From Ariolimax columbianus (Eukaryota; Mollusca; Gastropoda; Stylommatophora; Arionidae), in assembly GCA_036924085.1 (NCBI GenBank), contig JAVGWX010000005.1, positions 80,616,666 to 80,680,665 on the forward strand: a DNA stretch of 64,000 nucleotides. The letters run 5' to 3'. The first letter of the stretch is position 1. Every line of letters starts with the position of its first letter. Of this stretch, positions 20,455-30,100 are shown one piece after another. The notes below the pieces were generated by a model. The model made no database searches. It saw only the letters and a program-made list of their open reading frames with translations, and had not been told where the DNA came from. The position numbers and the translations under genes are program-made.

Positions 20455-20577
20455 AAAAAAAAGTAATTTGTCCAAGAGAAATCGTTCACGATGCCACACA
20501 CACAGAAAGTTAATAACCTTTCATACACACACAACATTTGAGGATCATACTTCAGTGATTTGTGCATCACTGAAACA

Positions 20578-20703
20578 CTAGCATAGGTACATACAGACGC
20601 TCACATGTACACACCCACTGGTTAATACGTTTTGATATTGCATAAAAGACTACGGTCCCGTGTAGAAAGAGGCGTATCTCCACCAGTTGAGAGGCAAACT
20701 TTT
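20578..20703 (+). repeat. Diverged third copy of the inverted-repeat arm
   Basis: Same orientation as the left arm but much more diverged: CTAGCATAGGTACATACAGA, CCACTGGTTAATACG, AAGACTACGGTCCCGTGTAG, GAGAGGCAAACTTTTAAC. It lies inside the inverted-repeat loop, so the arms belong to an older dispersed family. Confidence 0.6.
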
Positions 20704-21748
20704 AACTTCACTGAATCTGTTCTTGCACCACTCCACCTGGTTTTCCCCTCCCATTTAAGCAAAACGCGTGGAGAGCTTCGATGGTTAAAAAAAAATACTG
20801 TATTGTATCCTGCATGTATACCAATCAAGTTGAGTGAGTGATTGTTACAATTCACAAACGCTGCCGGGCTGTTTTTATTTTGTAGCAGAGAGGACAAGGT
20901 CTTGCTCTATCAAATATACACACCTAAGACTGCTCTTCATCTAACACACCTAAATATGAATGAATCTAACACAAGAACAAAACTCCACTAAACAAATTAT
21001 TTAATTCTCACTAACTATTCCCTACTCACACACTCACTCTTATGCAGGGATACCTAACCTAACCAATCCCCTTCTACACCTGAACTGCTGTCAATAGTCA
21101 CCTTTCCCGTGCTCCACACAGGTCAGAATTATGGCCGGAACAGCGTTGGTTTGTGCCTCGCGTTGTTATCGCAACCCAGGTTGATCGTCCTTTGGCTTGT
21201 TCTTTGGTCTCTTGACAGGAAAAACACGCCTCGGCAGCCGCAGGTATGAAGTTTGATCTGTGTTGCACCGGAGCCGACTGACCCCGTGATAGATAGAGGG
21301 TCGCAGGTCAGCCCACGTCTCCGATGACAAGGATCGCTCACCCAGCGAGCGATTATGGCCAACTGGTTACACCTCAGCCTAAACGAGAAGACACTCGCCG
21401 GTGTAGACTGGTCAACTAATTCGAGGTGCCGGCCGCTTGCAACCCTCGAGTAAATACGTCAGCCCTGGCCGGAATCAGGTAGCCCGTGCTGGAGAACTCT
21501 TCAAGTACGGGGCTCAACTGCCGCTTCTGTGATTCGCTCTTCAAACAAATTCAGGTAGAATTACTGCAGATCGTAGCAGGTCGTAATGTACCTGCTACCA
21601 ATGGGTAACGTTCGTTCAAGCAGCTCCTAGTGGGGTGACGTTCGTTTTCCAGTCTGCCCAAATCGGATAGTCTCGCGCTCTGCGTTCTCCAACAGTGTAC
21701 GCAGAAAGTTTCAGGAAAAACCAGCTAACTCCCTACTTTGTTTGTTGT
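20704..21748. other. Loop of the inverted repeat, no gene recognised
   Basis: 20704-21120 is mixed sequence with CACTCA-type runs. 21120-21720 is markedly richer in G and C than its surroundings, without an assignable frame. It could be the interior of a non-autonomous transposon whose long terminal inverted repeats are the two arms. Confidence 0.4.
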
Positions 21749-21942
21749 TGCTTAGATGTTTGCCTCACTAGTTTCTACTGGCGGAGGCGCGCCATTTTTC
21801 ACCCCAGACCGTAGTCCATTGGGCGATATCAGGACGCATAAACCAGTGCTTGGATGAATGTGTGCGTCTCTATGTACCTATGCTAGGTTTGTGCGCTCTC
21901 AGAAGCTAGCCCAACCAAAGTGCAATGGAAGGGCCTCACCAT
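21749..21942 (-). repeat. Right arm of the large inverted repeat
   Basis: Reverse complement of 20260-20454. It starts TTGCTTAGATGTTTGCCTCA and ends GGAAGGGCCTCACCAT. Outside the arms the flanks (20240-20259 and 21943-21960) share no target-site duplication that I can see. Confidence 0.85.
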
Positions 21943-22154
21943 GGGGGCACGAGGGTCTACTTTCTTAGTCGGGGCTACTTGCAAGATGGCGTCGCTATTC
22001 TTACGCCATCCTTCACGGTGCCCGCCGACTGAGTGGTCAGGTCCCGGTGGGAAGTCCGTGGGGAGACAAGATTTGTCTCCCCAGACTAAATCTGTCACAA
22101 TTTCTTGGCACATTTTCGTTGATGTATCTAACCATCACATCAGCGTTTGCATAT
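21943..22154. other. No gene recognised
   Basis: A GC-rich stretch (ACGGTGCCCGCCGACTGAG and similar) between the inverted repeat and a CR1-like copy; no assignment. Confidence 0.35.
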
Positions 22155-22550
22155 CACAGTTACCGCAAAATGTTCAAGTCAGTAATAAAAGAAAACACTG
22201 CAATAGACGTGGGCAATATTAATCTAATCAGGAATTGTCTGCATGGGTTAACTAAAGGGAGATCGTGCTTAACAAATCTAAATTCATGGAGGTTACCAAA
22301 ATGATATATGAAGGGGAGCCAGTGGATGTTATATTTTATAGATCTTGTCAAGGCTTTTGATGGAGTTCGTCATCAAAGACTGTTTAGGAAGGTGAAATCA
22401 CACTAAATATGTGGCAAAGTTGCCAGAAGGATAGAAAATTGATGAACGTGAAGATGGCAGAGTGGTCATAAATAACGAGTACTCTTAAGTGGTGTGAGGT
22501 TAAAAAGTACCAAAAGGTTCGGTTTTGGGACCAATTTTGTTCTTGATATA
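22155..22550 (+). pseudogene. CR1-like LINE, 5' piece of copy J
   Basis: Plus-strand RT fragment: KMFKSVIKENTAIDVGNINL, IRNCLHGLTKGRSCLTNL, then the DVIxxDLVKAFDGVRHQRL region after a frameshift, ending at GGACCAATTTTGTTCTTGAT (the GPILFLIY motif). It is broken here by the LINE at 22551-24620 and resumes at 24621. The 11 bases TTCTTGATATA at 22540-22550 are the left target-site duplication of that insertion. Confidence 0.85.
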
Positions 22551-24620
22551 ATAATAATAATAATAATAGCTGTCCATCGTTGTCGATGAGGACCGCCGAC
22601 ATCATCCTTGTCACAGATTTCCCTGTTGGGTGTGGGTGCGCATGTGGCTGAACAGACCAATGCGAGCACGAAAACATCTGCTACATATCGGGCACACGAG
22701 GTTTGTAGAAGGGGATGGTGTTCCCGCTGCTCGGGATTTCCGCGTCTCGCGTCTGTTCTGGGCTTTCACAACACGGTCATCTTCACCGGCAGCTACACCC
22801 GATTTGACTGCGCTTCTCCAGTCAGATCTGTTTTTCGCAAGACATTCCCAGGTGTCGAAGTCTATCTGGCAACTTTTTAGTGAGTTCTTCAGACCGTCTT
22901 TAAAACGTTTCTTTGGGTGCCCTCTCTCGCGCCATCCGTCTCTCAGCTCGCCGTAGAGAAGCTTCTTTGGGAGCCGCTCGTCTGACATACGGACGAGGTG
23001 TTCGGCCCATCCTAGTCGTGCTTTTTCTAGCAGTGCATGTATGCTGGGCATGTTAGCCCTCGAGAGAACCTCGATGTCAGTGACACGATCTTGCCATCGG
23101 ATGTGGAATATTCGCCTCAGGCAACCTGTGTGGAAGTGGTTTAACCTCCTTGCATGTCCAGAGTATACAGTCCAGCTTTCGCAAGCGTATAGTAGGGTTG
23201 GAATGATGGTTGCACGGTAGACTTTCAATTTGGTCTTGACGCTGATGCCACGACGTGCCCAGACCATCGAGCGCATTCTACCAAAGGCTGTGCTGGCCTT
23301 TGCTATTCTGCTTGCCACCTCATCGTCTAGGCTGACAGATCTCGACAGCGTGCTGCCCAGATATGTGAATTTGTCTTCGGCATTCAACGTCTGCCCGCTG
23401 ACTGTAGTCTCTGGTTTTGTGTACGGCATGCCTGGTGCTGGTTGGTACATGACCTCTGTTTTTTTGGCATTTATGGTCAGGCCAAAATTTTCGCATGCGG
23501 CAGAGAACTGGTCCATTCCAACCTGCATGTTCAGTTCTGAGTTGCTCATTAGAGCACAGTCGTCAGCAAATACAAGTTCCCTGATTATGTCGCCAGCCAC
23601 TTTGGTTTTGGCCTTCATTCTTCTGGAATTGAGTAACTTGCCATCTGTGCAGTACTTTATGGGTATTCCAAGCTCCAATGATCTGAAGGCGTCTGTCATC
23701 GTGGCCGCGAACATCATGCTGAACAAAGTCGGGGCGAGTACACATCCTTGTTTTACTCCGTTTGATACTAGAAACGTTTTAGAGATTGCACCGCTGTCCA
23801 GTACACGAGCACACATGCCTTCGTGTAGCTGTTTCACCATTGTTATGAACTTGTTGGGGCAGCCAAACTTAGACATTATCATCCACAGCCCTCCTCTGTT
23901 TACTGTATCAAATGCCTTTGTCAAATCAATAAATGTGGTGTACACGGCCTGATTTTGCTCTCGACACTTCTCTTGTACTTGGCGAGCGGCACAAATCATG
24001 TCCACTGTTCCTCTTCCGGCTCTGAATCCACATTGGCTTTCTGGGAGGTGGTGGCTTTGTTCAAGGTGTTTGTTGAGCCTGTTTAGCAGTAAGCGTGCTA
24101 TGATCTTGCCTGCTACGGAGAGTAGCGATATTCCACGATGATTGTCGCATTCCTGACGATTGCCTTTTCTTTTGTATAGGTGAACGATTGAGGCGTCCTT
24201 TAGCTCCTGCGGAATTTTACCTTCAGCCCACATGTGACAGAAGAGTTCAGTGATCCTTCTGGTGAGGGATGGGCCAGCTGTCTTATATACCTCTGCTGGT
24301 ATTGCATCAGCTCCTGGAGCTTTTCCTATAGATAGTGAACTGATTGCCCTGTCGACTTCCTCCACAGTAATGACTTCATCCAACGACAGGTTCAGTTCCA
24401 CCTGCGGCATTCGCCGGATGGCCTCTTTATTTATGGACGATGGGTGGTTTAGTATTTTGCAGAAGTGGTCTGCCCATCTGTCTAGAATCTGAACCTTATC
24501 TGTTAGCAGTACCCCATCCGCACTGCGAACTGGAGTATTACTAGAGGGCTGCGGGCCGTAGAGAGCTTTCAGTGCCTCGTAAAACCGTTTGGTGTCATGA
24601 CGCTCGGCGAACATCTCAAT
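22551..24620 (-). mobile_element. Young 5'-truncated LINE inserted in CR1-like copy J
   Basis: The minus-strand element runs from its truncated 5' end at 24620 to a (TAT)n tail at 22551-22568 (seen as ATAATAATAA). It is flanked by an exact 11-base duplication TTCTTGATATA (22540-22550 and 24621-24631). The 3' untranslated region is only about 40 bases. The host CR1-like sequence is continuous across the insertion (TGATATATACACATGATTTG). Its undamaged frame and clean duplication make it the youngest dated insertion in the window. Confidence 0.9.
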
Positions 24621-24638
24621 TTCTTGATATATACACAT
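22611..24638 (-). CDS. LINE reverse transcriptase with C-terminal C2H2 finger, 5' truncated
   Basis: 675 codons without a stop. The first residues (MCIYQ) come from flanking CR1-like DNA and the element itself begins near EIEMFAERHDTKRFYEALK. RT motifs: SIGKAPGADAIPAEVYK (about 104-120), CDNHRGISLLSVAGK (about 164-178), CGFRAGRGTVDMI, FIDLTKAFDTV (about 236-246, catalytic Asp), VKQGCVLAPTLF and LVFADDCALMS (FADD at about 357-360). These are followed by FTYLGSTLS, YACESWTVYSG and a C-terminal zinc finger CPICSRCFRARIGLFSHMRT (Cys 649 and 652, His 665 and 669). The upstream endonuclease is missing, so the copy cannot move on its own. Clade not assigned. Related C-termini lie at 25040, 52400 and 62301. 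Confidence 0.9.
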   Translation of the reverse strand: MCIYQEIEMFAERHDTKRFYEALKALYGPQPSSNTPVRSADGVLLTDKVQILDRWADHFCKILNHPSSINKEAIRRMPQVELNLSLDEVITVEEVDRAISSLSIGKAPGADAIPAEVYKTAGPSLTRRITELFCHMWAEGKIPQELKDASIVHLYKRKGNRQECDNHRGISLLSVAGKIIARLLLNRLNKHLEQSHHLPESQCGFRAGRGTVDMICAARQVQEKCREQNQAVYTTFIDLTKAFDTVNRGGLWMIMSKFGCPNKFITMVKQLHEGMCARVLDSGAISKTFLVSNGVKQGCVLAPTLFSMMFAATMTDAFRSLELGIPIKYCTDGKLLNSRRMKAKTKVAGDIIRELVFADDCALMSNSELNMQVGMDQFSAACENFGLTINAKKTEVMYQPAPGMPYTKPETTVSGQTLNAEDKFTYLGSTLSRSVSLDDEVASRIAKASTAFGRMRSMVWARRGISVKTKLKVYRATIIPTLLYACESWTVYSGHARRLNHFHTGCLRRIFHIRWQDRVTDIEVLSRANMPSIHALLEKARLGWAEHLVRMSDERLPKKLLYGELRDGWRERGHPKKRFKDGLKNSLKSCQIDFDTWECLAKNRSDWRSAVKSGVAAGEDDRVVKAQNRRETRKSRAAGTPSPSTNLVCPICSRCFRARIGLFSHMRTHTQQGNL

Positions 24639-24950
24639 GATTTGGACAATGGTAAGGATAAATTAAACTAACACATTTTTCAAAGTACAGCCATCTAAAA
24701 GGACAAGAGGGTACAGTTATAAATTAATTAAAGAAAGGTCCAGATCAGATATTAGGTTTTTTTATTTTTTTTGGTCAGAGTGGTGAATGCTTGGAATGCA
24801 CTGGCATATGAAATAGTAGGGGCAGGGTTAATTAATGCGTTCAATAATAAATTGGATGCACATCATTATTTTTAGATCAAGTGGAATAGAAAAAACTCGT
24901 AAACAGACTGCAAAAACCTATAAACCAGCATAAAGACGTTAAGTTAAATG
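24621..24950 (+). mobile_element. CR1-like LINE, 3' piece of copy J
   Basis: Resumes after the nested insertion with ATACACATGATTTGGACAAT, then jumps directly to the 3' segment (GGTAAGGATAAATTA), so about 600 bases seen in copy E are deleted. It ends in the family 3' end (CCAGCATAAAGACGTTAAGT). The host copy had already lost its FADD region, unless the deletion came later. Confidence 0.85.
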
Positions 24951-25039
24951 TGTCTTCCGCTTAGTTCCAATTTGAAACGAGGATTGCAACTGTCCTGTAC
25001 TGTGTGTGTGCGTGTTAATTTTTTTTTTTTTTCAATCCA

Positions 25040-25365
25040 CTCTGTCGCATGCTTGTGAAACATGGACAGCATGTAGCAGATATATAAAATAGCTAAATCG
25101 TTTTCGCTTGAGCTGTCTTAGTAGGCTGCTCAGGATCAGGTGGCAGGAAAAAAGTGTCTAGATCTGAAATTCTTAGCAAGACTAACTTGTTTAGCATCGA
25201 TACACTTCTGCAAATATCTCAGATAAGATGGACTGAACATATTGTTCACATGTCAGATGAGCACATAACCTAGGCAACTGATCTACGGTGATCTCAGAAC
25301 AGGCAGACGATCACAGATCACAGGGGCAGAAGAAATGCTACTGAGACTCATTTGAAGTGTATCTC
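25040..25365 (+). pseudogene. LINE RT C-terminal fragment
   Basis: Plus strand, frames mixed: ACETWTACS-like sequence, then RFRLSCLSRLLRIRWQEK (around 25100-25160) and a segment matching QLRWTEHxVHMSDE and YGDLRTGRRS. It is closely related to the minus-strand fragment at 52400-53080 (LSRLLRIRWQDK). 5' truncated, with several stops. Confidence 0.7.
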
Positions 25366-26648
25366 AAAGTGTATCAATTATTAATTATATTACGGTTCAA
25401 ATAGATTGTACATTTATGATGGTGAATCTAAATCGACCTCCACTGCTACAGTTTAAACTTACTTAAGCCATAGATAAATGGTATTTCAGTGCTAAAACTA
25501 CTAAACATGTTCAAGGACACAAACGCCTTGCCCCTGACAGTAATGCATTTTTTCTTAAGAAGAAATAATCTAGTACTGTGTAAGTAATACAATATATTTT
25601 GGTTTGGTACGCAAAGTTCTGCAGAAAAAAAGGTGAATTAATGCCTAGTTTAAATTTGTTAAAATTGAATTACTGTAGTCCGACCACACTGACTGGTGAG
25701 CCACCTTAAAATTGTCCAAATCCTGTTTCTATATATATAAACCACCAAGGTCCCAGAGAAACACATGTCTTTAATAATAAATGTCAACTCTTATTTCACA
25801 TGACTACATCCAGCTGACATCAGAAATGGGACCTGCAAAGGGGCTTATGCCCCTATAGAAGTACAGGTCGACTAAGACTAAGACTGTTCAGTTTGCATTC
25901 CTGTAAACCACTAGTTATGAAAAACCTAATAAAAACCAAACCAGCTTTGTAATAACAAATTTACCCTTAAATGATATAAGATCAACAATTCAAAGACAAC
26001 ATGAAACACCAAGAAATTAATTACATATATATAACAAGCTGTACAGCACATGTCAAAAAATCCACTGGTTATGAGTTTAATTGAGGTTATGACTTTGGTT
26101 TTAACAAATTATTCTGACTCCAAGTAAACAAATTTTTTAAAAATTAGATAGAAAGGTTGAAAACAACACACAACATGGAACACATGTTTCTGTTTGGTAA
26201 TAAACCTTAGAGGATTATGGTAAGGACATCCAATGATGAAAATAACTTTTTTATTTTTATGATCCCCCTCATTTCACTCATTTATCCCTGTATAATATAT
26301 GAGATGTTGTTTATTTGAGCCTCAATTAAAAACCATCAGTTGGAGAGTATTCTATCCTACATAAGTTAAACGCACTGCCAGTTATCTTTAACTGTATGGT
26401 TCTATTCTCGTCTTTGTTATAGAGAGCCTTCCTGAACATTACTAGTGGAAAATGAAAGTAACAAAAAAACTGACACATTATGGCCAAATCTCACAATCTT
26501 AGAGATATGAGTTTGTTGAGTTGCCGGAGCACACAAGGGATCTGAAGCATAGAAAAGAATGAGTGGTGGATAATGCAAAAGAAAGAGAGAGAAATAATGT
26601 TGTAATGTCAGGTCAACAAATAATATTAAGATTAATGACTTGTAAATA
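25366..26648. other. AT-rich stretch, no gene; contains repeat copy
   Basis: Apart from the 80-base repeat at 25799-25880 (reverse copy of 2440-2512) I see only AT-rich DNA without an assignable frame. Confidence 0.45.
25799..25880 (-). repeat. Interspersed repeat, copy 2 of 2
   Basis: Reverse-complement partner of 2440-2512. Its minus strand reads CTTAGTCGACCTGTACTTCT, ATAGGGGCATAAGCCCCTTT, GCAGGTCCCATTTCTGATG and TCAGCTGGATGTAGTC. Confidence 0.6.
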
Positions 26649-27414
26649 TACTCAACAAAAAAAAGTAACTTACCAGGTAATATTTTTCATCATTTAATTT
26701 TATTTTATCATCCAATTACAATGAAATTTTGGTACAAGAAACTTTATTCCATAGTTTGAAACTGAAACAACTGAAAAGAGATTTTTGTGTCACGTGTGAT
26801 TGTCTCCACAGTGTGTGCAAGTATGGTGTCATTTTACACAAAAATTACAACTCTCAGTACCAGCATGCGATACCGTGACGACATTGTGGGGAACCACATC
26901 GCAGGTTTTGTGCTGAATCATGCACCAGGCATTGTGCTTCAGCAGAACATTGCCCGTCCTCATGTTGCCAGAGTTGTGCAGGATGAACTCCAAGTCAGAA
27001 ACATTGAAATCTTGCACTGGCCAGCCATGTCCCCAGACATGTTACCAATGAGTCTGGGACAAGCTGAAATGTCAACTTCAGTGACTACAGTATCCACTGC
27101 AGAGTGTATGGCAGCTTTGTCAAGAAGTCGTGCAGAAGTGGCAGAACATTCCATCCATGAGGTGCAGATGTCAAGCAGTGATCAAAGCAAATGGTGGACA
27201 CACCCAGTACTCAGCGTTGTCATTTAAAAAAATTACCCTTGTGCTCACAGACACTGTGGAGGCAATCACACATGACACAAAAAATGTATTTTCAGTTGTT
27301 TCAGTTTCGAACTATAGAATAAAGTTTCTTCTTCCCAAATTTTGTTGTTTTTGGATGACTAAATTAAATTATATGATGAAAAACATTGCCTGGTAAGTTA
27401 CTTTTTGTTGAGTA
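26649..27414 (+). mobile_element. Tc1/mariner element, internally deleted, long TIRs
   Basis: Body 26651-27412 flanked by TA on both sides (26649-26650 and 27413-27414), the expected Tc1/mariner target duplication. The terminal inverted repeats begin CTCAACAAAA and extend about 170 bases (26651-26822 against 27240-27412) with some mismatches. The inside holds only the second half of a transposase, so a typical autonomous length of about 1.6 kb has shrunk to 762 bases. Confidence 0.9.
26820..27235 (+). pseudogene. Tc1 transposase C-terminal half
   Basis: YRDDIVGNHIAGFVLNHAPG, then GIVLQQNIARPHVARVVQDE, where the family has QQDNARPHTA, so the second catalytic Asp is Asn. Next comes ILHWPAMSPDMLPM, the WPAxSPDLNPIE motif. 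After a frameshift, MRCRCQAVIKANGGHTQY gives the usual Tc1 C-terminus. The DNA-binding half and the first catalytic Asp are deleted. Inactive. Confidence 0.85.
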
Positions 27415-28232
27415 TACATAGTTATGTTGCAAGATCGAGTCTGAGGGTACATTTTTGAAAAAATGTATTAAAATAATAATAATGATTGAAGGAATGATTA
27501 AACCACAAATACGTTAATCAAGAGTTTATATGCAAAAACAGATTTTTTAAAACCTATCATAACTTATATTAACAACAGCTCTTGATGAGCATGTGTTTTA
27601 ATAATAAGTATACAATTGGTCAAAATTATGTCAGTAAAAATGTTTACTTTTACAATACCATAAGCCCCAGCATGATCAGGACAGTAGATTCATGCAAGCT
27701 TGTGAAACTTTGAGACATCTATCTCTGCTATTTACTGATGCTGTAGTCATTCCTTCCAAATCAAGTCAAGGACAGAGCCAGGAATGGTGGCTGCTTTGAT
27801 CAATGAGGTCACATATAGAAGATGATGTAACAATCAATATGGTATGTATGCCTGATGTTATAAATGGGAGTTTTCATACAATAACTTTGGGCGTTTGAGT
27901 AAGACACACAAACAAAACAGAGAATTAGAGTAAGTACGTTCTGACTATTTTCGTATTTGGTATTTTTAGGCAAATAAGAGTAAAACAAAAACATGCCATT
28001 AAACCCTACTTTGTATTGTCTTCATGTGCTCCACTTCTTAAAGATCCAAGACTCTCTGGGTTCTTCTTCCACTTTTATTTTGTCACTATGTGATTTGTTC
28101 TTATCACTTCCTCATTAGTTTCAATCAAGCACATGTTATGGTTCCTTTCTTAGAATACATCCTACACATTTTGTATCAATCTCTGGCTGTTATAATGTCC
28201 TCTTCAAAGATTCAGAATAAATTAAAGACAAA
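27415..28232. other. No gene recognised
   Basis: AT-rich, no assignable frame; nothing repeated elsewhere in the window. Confidence 0.4.
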
Positions 28233-29234
28233 TAGAATTCTTATCTTTTCTAGACACTGCTGGTCAGTTTTTTTTAGTCTTCCCTCATAACTGCAATTCT
28301 GGAATCTCACTATCAGTTATGTCACTCTTCTTTATATCCTTTCTAGCATGTGTATATACCCTCTACGATAAGAACTCCACACCTGTACCACAGTACTCCA
28401 CTCTAGGTCTAACTAATGCTTTATACATTTTGACAATTAATTCCTTGCTGTTATGTGTAATATTTCTGTTTATCATACCTAACATTGCATTTATTCACTG
28501 CTACCCGGACTTGCTTGCTCACCTTACCTGTATGATCTATTATAACCACTAGGTACCTTGTCTTTTCTATTTTTCTAATCATGTTCCATATTGGATCTAC
28601 CCTTGTGGATGACTGTACATTTATCTACATTAAACTCCATTTTTCAGCTCTCAGACCATTCTCGAATTTTATCTAAATCTTACCTCAATAGATGAGACAT
28701 TACTGGATAGTTTTATGTCATCCGCGAATATTGCAATCATGGATCCGATATTATTATCCAAATCGTTTAAATATATAAAAAAAACAATATTGGTCCCAAA
28801 ACCAAGCCCTGTGGCACTTCACATTTTACTTCCCATCACTCAGAGTACTCCTTATTTATGACAACTCTCTGCCTCCTTCACTTTAACAAATTTTCAATCC
28901 ATTTAGTAACTTCCCCATCTATTCTATGTGATTTTAATTTCCTAAATTATCTTTGATGAGGTACTCTATCAAAGGTCTTTGCTAAATCTAGATAAATAAC
29001 ATCCACTGGCTCCCCTCCATCTATCATTTTAGTAACCTCCTCCATGAATTCTAATAAATTTGTTAAGCATGATCTCCCTCTAGTAAACCCATGCTGACTA
29101 TTTCTGATTAGATTAAAGTTATCTAAATACATTACAATGTTTTCTTTGATTATTGACTAACAATTTACAGACTATGCTCGCTAAACTCTCCAGTCTATAA
29201 TTTGCTGGATCAGATTTTTTTCCTTTTTTGTGGC
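28233..29234 (-). pseudogene. CR1-like LINE RT fragment (copy I)
   Basis: A minus-strand copy missing both ends. 29132 downwards reads YLDNFNLIRNSQHGFTRGRS, CLTNLLEFMEEVTKMIDGGE and PVDVIYLDLAKTFDRVPHQR. Through frameshifts it continues via the GSVLGP, FADDIKL and VxIDHTGKV segments to the RATxxIVGFQNCSYE region near 28300. The catalytic palm is recognisable but interrupted by stops. Both ends are abrupt: KKGKKSDP at 29225 joins unrelated sequence. Confidence 0.85.
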
Positions 29235-30100
29235 AGGAAATGGGAGCAAATGATAACACTGTAAACGGCAAGGCTATTTGTAAAAGCGAATAAGGAAGGC
29301 TGGAATGGCTAACCAATCCTATATACACTTCAAGCCACAAAAAAGTTGACAAATATGGACAAGTCAATTAAAATAAATACAACCAAACTATCACAAATAG
29401 AAGAAGGTCATGCATCAAGATGACTATTGGTGAAAAGAGAGATAAAGAAAGAGATGGAACGGATGGCTTCAGATAGGAGCACTATGGTGTATTCACTGAA
29501 ATCTTGTGCTTCACAGAAAACTGAAAAGGTTTTGATTGATTTGCTTGATATACTCCACCTTGTGGTGATGAGACAGCTTGTGTTCTTAGAGTTTTGTTGG
29601 CCAAAGACTTGTATGCCTAACAGGTTCATCTAAGCAGAATAAGTCACTTGGGAAAGAGACTAGATTGAGTGAATTTAACATTTCTACAAAACACTAACAC
29701 AAATTTGGAGACAGCTGTCAAAGAAGCTACAACTGAAACAATAACCATCAGTTAGACTTCTGAAACAATCTGCACAGAAGAGGCTCAATAAGCAACCTGA
29801 CCAAAGCCAAATACTGGAATTCATGTCTTTGACAAATCAAATGGCAGAATAAAAATATGAATAGGAACTTACAGTATAAACTCATATATGAAAGTGGTGA
29901 CACCCACCGGTGACCCAGGAAATGAAACACAAAAAACATATTAGATTTGATGAGTCATTACATAAAGTGGGCTATGATTTCTTGTAAACATTACAACATA
30001 AACATCAATGTAGTACGTTACTGTGTGTTCTGTAAGAAATTTCTCAGATGCAGCATTGAGAAAAATAATAGGTCACAACCATCATGCTTGTAAGATTTCT
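29235..30100. other. No gene recognised; 3' side of ZNF-1
   Basis: No convincing coding or repeat match. As ZNF-1 reads leftwards, its 3' untranslated region would lie at the right end of this interval. I see no certain polyadenylation signal; AATAAT and ATAAAC-type variants occur near 30000-30070. Confidence 0.35.

Noticed and set aside
23230..23952. A 240-codon plus-strand frame
   Set aside because: It is antisense to the well-supported LINE reverse transcriptase at 22611-24638.
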